From Immundisolibacteraceae bacterium (GTDB lineage Bacteria > Pseudomonadota > Gammaproteobacteria > Immundisolibacterales > Immundisolibacteraceae), in NCBI GenBank assembly GCA_016763355.1, contig JAESTY010000368.1, forward strand, positions 1 to 8,958: a stretch of 8,958 bases of DNA. Direction: 5' to 3'. Positions within the stretch are counted from its first letter, which is position 1. Each line of letters opens with the position of its first letter. Below, piece after piece: positions 5,708 through 8,958 of this stretch. The notes under the pieces were generated by a model. It was not told the DNA's origin. It made no database searches and saw only the letters and a program-made list of their open reading frames with translations. The translations under genes and the position numbers were made by a program.

Positions 5708-6616
5708 CTAGCCTCGAGGATGATGAACGGCATGCAATTGTTGCAACCGTTCACGGGCTACATGGGTATATATTTGAGTGGTCGACAAATTCGCATGCCC
5801 CAACAACATCTGGACACTCCGCAGATCAGCCCCATGATTGAGCAAGTGAGTAGCAAACGCGTGGCGAAGTGTATGTGGAGAAAGCTTTTGGCCAATACCG
5901 CTACTAGCAGCACAGCGTTTGATAATATGCCAGAACGTCTGCCGCGTCATCATTTTGCCTGCTCTTCCAGGAAACAGCAGATCACTTGAAATCCGGTGTA
6001 AAAGTTCCGGCCGCCCGTACTCCAAAAAACGCTGCAGCCACTGCTGGGCGACCTCACCCATCGGCACGATACGCTCTCGGGAACCTTTACCCATCACCCG
6101 AACGATTCCTGCCTGTAAATTGATCTGCGTTTCACGCAAACCAATCAGCTCTGAAACTCGCAGACCGGTTGCATAGAGTAGCTCTAGCATCGCCCGATCT
6201 CTCAGTCCTTTCGCAGAATCAATATCGGGCGCAGCAAGAAGCGCATCAACCTGTTCTTCAGACAGGCTTACGGGCAAAGATTGACCTAGTTTTGGGGAAT
6301 CTACTTCTGCCGAAGGATCTTTGCTCAGGATACCGTCCAGCAGCAGGCTGCTGTAGTAAGCACGTATCGATGACAGCAGACGGGCCAGAGAGCGTGGTTT
6401 TAATCCACGTTTACTTTCATGGACAAGGAAGTTCTGAATATCTGCGCGTCCGGCAGCACGCATTTTGATCTCAGACCGGTCCAGCCAGACCGAAAACTTC
6501 CTTAAATCGCGCCGATACGCAGACAAAGTGTGGTCACTGAGACCGCGCTCCATCCAGAGTTGATCAAGAAATCGATCAATCTCGGCAAACACCTCTTGCT
6601 CAACAGCAGGCGACAT
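5708..6616 (-). CDS. xerD: Site-specific tyrosine recombinase XerD
   Basis: With XerC, resolves chromosome dimers at dif under FtsK control at the septum. At 302 residues it is close to the E. coli protein. The N-terminal SAM-like core-binding domain covers about 8-95 (LSDHTLSAYRRDL), and the catalytic domain about 120-296. All catalytic residues are present: R153 in ATGLRVSEL, K177 in GKGSRER, H248 and R251 in SPHTLRHAFATHLLNHGADL, H274 in LLGHANLSTTQIYTHV, and nucleophile Y283. XerD rather than XerC is supported by the DLLFPGRAGKMMTRQTFWH region, the HHPRG C-terminus and the dsbC neighbour. ATG 6616 has only a weak AGAGAA ribosome site, which lies in the loop of a hairpin covering the start. 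It starts 38 bases after rplS. Confidence 0.96.
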   Translation of the reverse strand: MSPAVEQEVFAEIDRFLDQLWMERGLSDHTLSAYRRDLRKFSVWLDRSEIKMRAAGRADIQNFLVHESKRGLKPRSLARLLSSIRAYYSSLLLDGILSKDPSAEVDSPKLGQSLPVSLSEEQVDALLAAPDIDSAKGLRDRAMLELLYATGLRVSELIGLRETQINLQAGIVRVMGKGSRERIVPMGEVAQQWLQRFLEYGRPELLHRISSDLLFPGRAGKMMTRQTFWHIIKRCAASSGIGQKLSPHTLRHAFATHLLNHGADLRSVQMLLGHANLSTTQIYTHVARERLQQLHAVHHPRG

Positions 6617-6632
6617 CGCTTTCTCTAGCGAT
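6615..6632 (-). other. Hairpin over the xerD start codon
   Basis: ATCGCT (minus strand, 6632-6627), a 6-base loop AGAGAA, then AGCGAT (6620-6615): a perfect six-pair stem. The AT of the xerD ATG is in the stem and the only purine-rich ribosome-site-like sequence is in the loop. It may limit xerD translation relative to rplS just upstream. This is inference from sequence alone. Confidence 0.4.
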
Positions 6633-6654
6633 CGGCCGCCAACTACAAAAGCGG

Positions 6655-7032
6655 TTAAGCCTCTTTTTTAACAGCCGATTTTTTCTGAGGAAGTTTTTCA
6701 CGAATTCTGGCTGCTTTACCAGAAAGGTTACGCAGATAATAAAGCTTAGCCTGGCGAACATCACCACGACGTTTGATTTCAACTTTATCAATCAGTTTGC
6801 TATAGGTTTGAAAGACCCGCTCGACACCCTCACCGTGGGAAATTTTACGCACGGTAAAAGCTGAGTTAATGCCACGATTACGCTTTTGAATCACCACGCC
6901 TTCAAACACCTGAATACGTTCGCGATCACCTTCTTTAACTTTGACATGGACGATTACCGTATCGCCAGGGCCAAAGTCAGGCAGCTGACGCTGCATCTGT
7001 TCCGCATTCAATTCATCGATCAGGTTACTCAT
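6655..7032 (-). CDS. rplS: Ribosomal protein bL19
   Basis: Large-subunit protein at the 30S-50S interface. The 125-residue product begins MSNLIDELNAEQM like E. coli L19. It carries FGPGDTVIVHVKV, FEGVVIQKRNRGINSAFTVRKIS, GEGVERVFQ and VKRRGDVRQAKLYYLR, all L19 signatures. A lysine-rich tail (QKKSAVKKEA) makes it about ten residues longer than the E. coli protein. The start is the ATG at 7032, because GGAG lies 6 bases upstream. Earlier in-frame TTG 7047 and ATG 7038 would overlap or precede that site. It is last of the rpsP-rimM-trmD-rplS operon, 57 bases after trmD; no terminator is seen before xerD. Confidence 0.98.
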   Translation of the reverse strand: MSNLIDELNAEQMQRQLPDFGPGDTVIVHVKVKEGDRERIQVFEGVVIQKRNRGINSAFTVRKISHGEGVERVFQTYSKLIDKVEIKRRGDVRQAKLYYLRNLSGKAARIREKLPQKKSAVKKEA

Positions 7033-7038
7033 TACCAT

Positions 7039-7042
7039 CTCC
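7039..7042 (-). promoter_or_regulatory. Shine-Dalgarno deciding the rplS start
   Basis: GGAG on the minus strand, 6 bases before ATG 7032. It lies inside the longer reading frame that begins at TTG 7047, which makes that earlier start unlikely. Confidence 0.7.
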
Positions 7043-7089
7043 GCCAAAATAATCTGTCTAACAACACCTTACGGCCTGCTAAATTCGTT

Positions 7090-7869
7090 TCAATTACTGC
7101 CATCGTGCCCAACATCTGAGCCCTTCTGACGCTGTTCTTCAATATATTCGTCTAGCAGCTGTTGCTCTGCTATCGACAATGTTCTTTTAGCCAGCAGATC
7201 CGGCCGCCGACTCCAGGTTCTGCCCAACGCTTGCTTCATCCGCCAACGCTTAATTTTCTGGTGATCGCCACTCATCAACACGGCTGGCACTTCACGCTCA
7301 CCGTACATTGCTGGTCTTGTGTAGTGTGGATAATCCAGCAACCCATCACTAAAGGAATCCTGCTGGGCAGATTCCACGTCACCCAAAGCACCCGGCAGTA
7401 GTCGCGTCACCGCTTCTACGATCATCAACGCCGGTAATTCACCGCCGTTGACCACAAAATCACCGATCGACCATTCTTCATCGACCTGCTCGTCAATCAA
7501 CCGCTCGTCAATACCTTCATATCGACCCGCCAACAAAATCAGGCCTTCGCCTGCGGCCGCAGATTTTACCAGATCATGGTCCACTCGCCGACCCTGTGGC
7601 GATAGATAAATGACCGGTCTAACACCAACAGAATCATCACGTATCGCCTGCAAAGTCCTGGCTATTGGCTCAGCTTTCATCACCATGCCCGGACCACCGC
7701 CGTAACTGGAATCATCTACCCGCTGGTTGCGGTCATCGCTAAAATTGCGGGGATTCCAGCCCTGCAGGGTAATGATGCCATCACGCAAAGCCCGAGACAG
7801 CACACCGTATTGGCTGTAGTCCGCCACCAGCCCCGGAAACAGGGTCACTAGATCAAAACGGAAAGACAT
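7090..7869 (-). CDS. trmD: tRNA (guanine37-N1)-methyltransferase TrmD
   Basis: Methylates G37 of tRNAs that read codons starting with C or with G in related sets, using S-adenosylmethionine, and prevents +1 frameshifting. The 259-residue protein is a SPOUT enzyme with a trefoil knot. Visible motifs are DLVTLFPGL, VDDSSYGGGPGMVM (residues about 51-64), IYLSPQGRR, LAGRYEGIDERLI, EEWSIGDFVVNGGELPAL and DSFSDGLLDYPHYTRP. By alignment to E. coli R154 and D169, the catalytic pair is R156 and D171. ATG 7869 is chosen because MSFRFDLVTLFP matches family N-termini; GTG 7875, two codons earlier, is possible and neither has a strong ribosome site. It is separated from rimM by about 115 bases containing inverted repeats, a longer gap than usual in this operon. 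Confidence 0.97.
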   Translation of the reverse strand: MSFRFDLVTLFPGLVADYSQYGVLSRALRDGIITLQGWNPRNFSDDRNQRVDDSSYGGGPGMVMKAEPIARTLQAIRDDSVGVRPVIYLSPQGRRVDHDLVKSAAAGEGLILLAGRYEGIDERLIDEQVDEEWSIGDFVVNGGELPALMIVEAVTRLLPGALGDVESAQQDSFSDGLLDYPHYTRPAMYGEREVPAVLMSGDHQKIKRWRMKQALGRTWSRRPDLLAKRTLSIAEQQLLDEYIEEQRQKGSDVGHDGSN

Positions 7870-7884
7870 AATCACGGCCCATCT

Positions 7885-7898
7885 TTTTCGTCCGAAAA
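7885..7898 (-). repeat. Inverted repeat just before trmD
   Basis: TTTTCG-TC-CGAAAA, six-base arms with a two-base centre, 16 bases upstream of the trmD ATG. As RNA it would form a short A-U-rich stem beside the ribosome landing site. Confidence 0.4.
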
Positions 7899-7918
7899 CT
7901 CTTAATCACAGAATTTCC

Positions 7919-7943
7919 GCTCGCTTCAACTCAATCTGCGAGC
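7919..7943 (-). repeat. Inverted repeat in the rimM-trmD spacer
   Basis: GCTCGC and GCGAGC, perfect G+C-rich six-base arms 13 bases apart, in the centre of the untranslated spacer. There is no T run after it, so it is not a terminator. It may be an RNA processing or stability element. Confidence 0.4.
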
Positions 7944-7984
7944 CAGTCTAACGACTCTACCGATCAAAAACCCCAGATTAAAAC

Positions 7985-8467
7985 TCAGAAATCCGGATCC
8001 CAGTCGACCAGACAGGAGTTTTTGGTCAAGTTAATTTCAACTACCACGTCAGGCTCAAGATAGGGCACCCAGCGACGGCGTTCGCCCTGAATGACCATCA
8101 CGTCGTTGGCACCAGTTTCCATCATCTCAACGATCTGACCCAGCGGGACCCCCTCACGGGTAGTCACGTCCAGGCCAATCAGGTCATGCCAATAATATTC
8201 ACCAGGCTCTGGTGCCGGCAGACTAGATCGCAGCAACTGAATTTCGGCGCCTTTAAGTCGTTCAGCTGCATCCCGATTATCGCAGCCGGCAAATTTAAAT
8301 GCCAGAAAACGGCCCTGCGGTTTCGACTCTACTACCTTCAATTCACCGGTCCAGTTCTGAGATTCCCCTCGAAACTGGCTGTGTTCGAGCAAACTTTCCG
8401 GCGGACTGGTAACAGACCAGACTTTCACCCAGCCTTTTAACCCCCAGGGAGCACCAATGGTGCCCAT
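7985..8467 (-). CDS. rimM: 16S rRNA processing protein RimM (start uncertain)
   Basis: Assembly factor that binds the 30S head with uS19 and helps 16S rRNA mature. The visible ATG gives 160 residues: an N-terminal RimM beta-barrel (IGAPWGLKGWVKVWS, FKFAGCDNRDAAERLKG) and a PRC-barrel C-terminal domain (GEYYWHDLIGLDV, VEMMETGANDVMVI, RRRWVPYLEPDVV, final VDWDPDF). Family members are usually 170-182 residues, and their first strand (V-V-x-G-x-I-G-A) starts several residues in. Here that strand would be EWVIMGTIGA, with EWVI encoded upstream of ATG 8467. The frame is open back into rpsP with no ATG, GTG or TTG. A CTG at 8521 overlapping the rpsP stop (CTGA) would give 178 residues. A one-base loss near 8471-8477 is the alternative. 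A weak GTGGG lies 5-6 bases before ATG 8467. Confidence 0.93.
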   Translation of the reverse strand: MGTIGAPWGLKGWVKVWSVTSPPESLLEHSQFRGESQNWTGELKVVESKPQGRFLAFKFAGCDNRDAAERLKGAEIQLLRSSLPAPEPGEYYWHDLIGLDVTTREGVPLGQIVEMMETGANDVMVIQGERRRWVPYLEPDVVVEINLTKNSCLVDWDPDF

Positions 8468-8517
8468 GATTACCCACTCATCGTGGGTCCGACCGCCGTC
8501 GTCTAGATTTTTCTGAT

Positions 8518-8760
8518 TCAGACGCGAGCCCGTTTCATCAAAGTACTGACGGTATCACTTGGCTGCGCACCCTGGCTCACCCAGTAATCGGCCCGTTCCA
8601 GGTCAAACCTGAGTTTTTCAGCGTCGCCACTAGCCACAGGATTAAAAAACCCCAAACGCTCAATAAAACGGCCATCACGAGGGAACCGGCTATCGGCTAC
8701 AACGATGTGATAGAAAGGCTTTTTCTTTGCCCCGCCGCGGGATAGACGAATTGTCACCAT
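8518..8760 (-). CDS. rpsP: Ribosomal protein bS16
   Basis: Small-subunit protein needed for 30S assembly. At 80 residues it matches E. coli S16 closely in length. It carries the family signature MVTIRLSRGGAKKKPFYHIVVADSRFPRDGRFIE, given here in outline: the basic GGAKKKPFYHIV segment (residues 9-20), RDGRFIERLGFFNPVA (28-43), and DLERADYWVSQGAQPSDTV (53-71). ATG 8760 is preceded by AAGGA 9 bases upstream. It is first in the operon, behind a sigma-70 promoter and a leader of about 124 bases that holds a perfect palindrome. Its TGA stop overlaps a possible CTG start of rimM. Confidence 0.98.
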   Translation of the reverse strand: MVTIRLSRGGAKKKPFYHIVVADSRFPRDGRFIERLGFFNPVASGDAEKLRFDLERADYWVSQGAQPSDTVSTLMKRARV

Positions 8761-8792
8761 CTAGGCTGTTCCTTTAAATATTTGATTTAACA

Positions 8793-8811
8793 CAACAAAA
8801 CTGTTTTGTTG
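8793..8811 (-). repeat. Perfect palindrome in the rpsP leader
   Basis: CAACAAAAC-T-GTTTTGTTG: nine-base arms around one base, about 33 bases before the rpsP ATG. In the RNA it can fold as an eight-pair stem with a three-base loop upstream of the AAGGA ribosome site; as DNA it has operator-like symmetry. Function unknown. Confidence 0.5.
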
Positions 8812-8848
8812 GTGAATTTTGGTTAATTGAATTTACCGCCATTGGCCG

Positions 8849-8860
8849 AGCTTTTAAGCT
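8849..8860 (-). repeat. Short inverted repeat in the rpsP leader
   Basis: AGCTT-TT-AAGCT, five-base arms. It is short enough to be chance, and is noted because it lies in the same transcribed leader as the longer palindrome at 8793-8811. Confidence 0.22.
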
Positions 8861-8890
8861 GACGTTTCGAACTGGCAGAAAAGGCGCGCG

Positions 8891-8920
8891 ATTCTACGGG
8901 TTTTTACCCGCCGAGGTCAA
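8891..8920 (-). promoter_or_regulatory. Sigma-70 promoter of the rpsP-rimM-trmD-rplS operon
   Basis: Minus strand: TTGACC (8920-8915), 18-base spacer, TAGAAT (8896-8891); each box matches 5 of 6. The discriminator directly after the -10 is CGCGCGC, extremely G+C-rich, as in ribosomal promoters repressed by ppGpp/DksA. RNA start is expected near 8884. A/T-rich sequence with T runs lies upstream (8933-8958) and could act as an UP element. The spacer contains a perfect inverted repeat (8897-8910). Confidence 0.75.
8897..8910 (-). repeat. Inverted repeat inside the rpsP promoter spacer
   Basis: CGGGT-AAAA-ACCCG on the minus strand: perfect five-base arms between the -35 and -10 boxes. It could be an operator for a repressor or a shape element; it may equally be chance. 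Confidence 0.4.
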
Positions 8921-8932
8921 TGCATCGATGCA
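8921..8932 (-). repeat. 12-base palindrome abutting the rpsP -35 box
   Basis: TGCATCGATGCA is a perfect even palindrome lying directly upstream of the -35 hexamer at 8915-8920. Its position suits an activator or repressor site. No regulator is recognised. Confidence 0.4.
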
Positions 8933-8958
8933 AATTGAATGCAAAAACCTGAAAAAAA

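Noticed and set aside
5720..6468. Overlapping plus-strand frames inside xerD
   Set aside because: Antisense shadows of a conserved gene, with no ribosome sites and no protein-like pattern.
5708..6616. XerC, or an integrase of a mobile element
   Set aside because: Length, C-terminus HHPRG, the MTRQTFWH region and the rplS/dsbC neighbours fit housekeeping XerD. There are no attachment-site repeats or cargo genes.
6600..6791. 63-codon minus-strand frame overlapping the 3' end of rplS
   Set aside because: Out-of-frame reading through the lysine-rich tail of L19 and the spacer; no independent support.
8941..8958. Terminator of the gene beyond the right edge (ffh precedes rpsP in E. coli)
   Set aside because: T runs are visible on the minus strand, but the stem would lie outside the window.

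Overview
The window reads as chromosomal DNA from a polar-flagellated gammaproteobacterium on the Pseudomonas/Cellvibrio side of the class. Three things suggest this: the trmD operon order rpsP-rimM-trmD-rplS, its continuation into xerD-dsbC, and a cheV / flgA-flgM-flgN cluster of the Pseudomonas type. There is no RNA gene, insertion sequence, CRISPR array or phage signature. All clear genes belong to known families.

Left third (1-3716), motility and chemotaxis. On the minus strand lie the first 126 codons of a methyl-accepting chemotaxis protein and a full cheV. A 339-base divergent intergenic region follows. It holds a FliA-type promoter for cheV and a sigma-54 (GG-N10-GC) promoter firing the other way. 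On the plus strand come a possible 65-residue membrane protein, flgA (P-ring chaperone), then flgM (anti-sigma-28) behind its own FliA-like promoter, and flgN (hook-filament junction chaperone). Together this looks like the usual staged flagellar cascade: sigma-54 drives the basal-body gene, and FliA drives flgMN and chemotaxis genes.

Middle (3763-5710). A diguanylate cyclase (coiled coil, GAF/DUF484-like region, GGDEF) converges on flgN and sits 22 bases after dsbC. dsbC in turn follows xerD, so xerD-dsbC-DGC is probably one transcript. The cyclase occupies a place where relatives usually carry recJ or homoserine-pathway genes.

Right part (5708-8958), housekeeping, all on the minus strand: rpsP, rimM, trmD, rplS and xerD. 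The rpsP promoter is a good sigma-70 match with a G+C-rich discriminator, as expected for stringent control. It has a perfect inverted repeat inside its spacer and a 12-base palindrome abutting the -35.

The most unusual points are modest. rimM has no ATG, GTG or TTG at the expected N-terminus, only a CTG overlapping the rpsP stop. Inverted repeats lie in the rpsP leader, the rimM-trmD spacer and over the xerD start codon. A small unrecognised ORF sits between the sigma-54 promoter and flgA. I saw no evidence of a wholly new multigene system.
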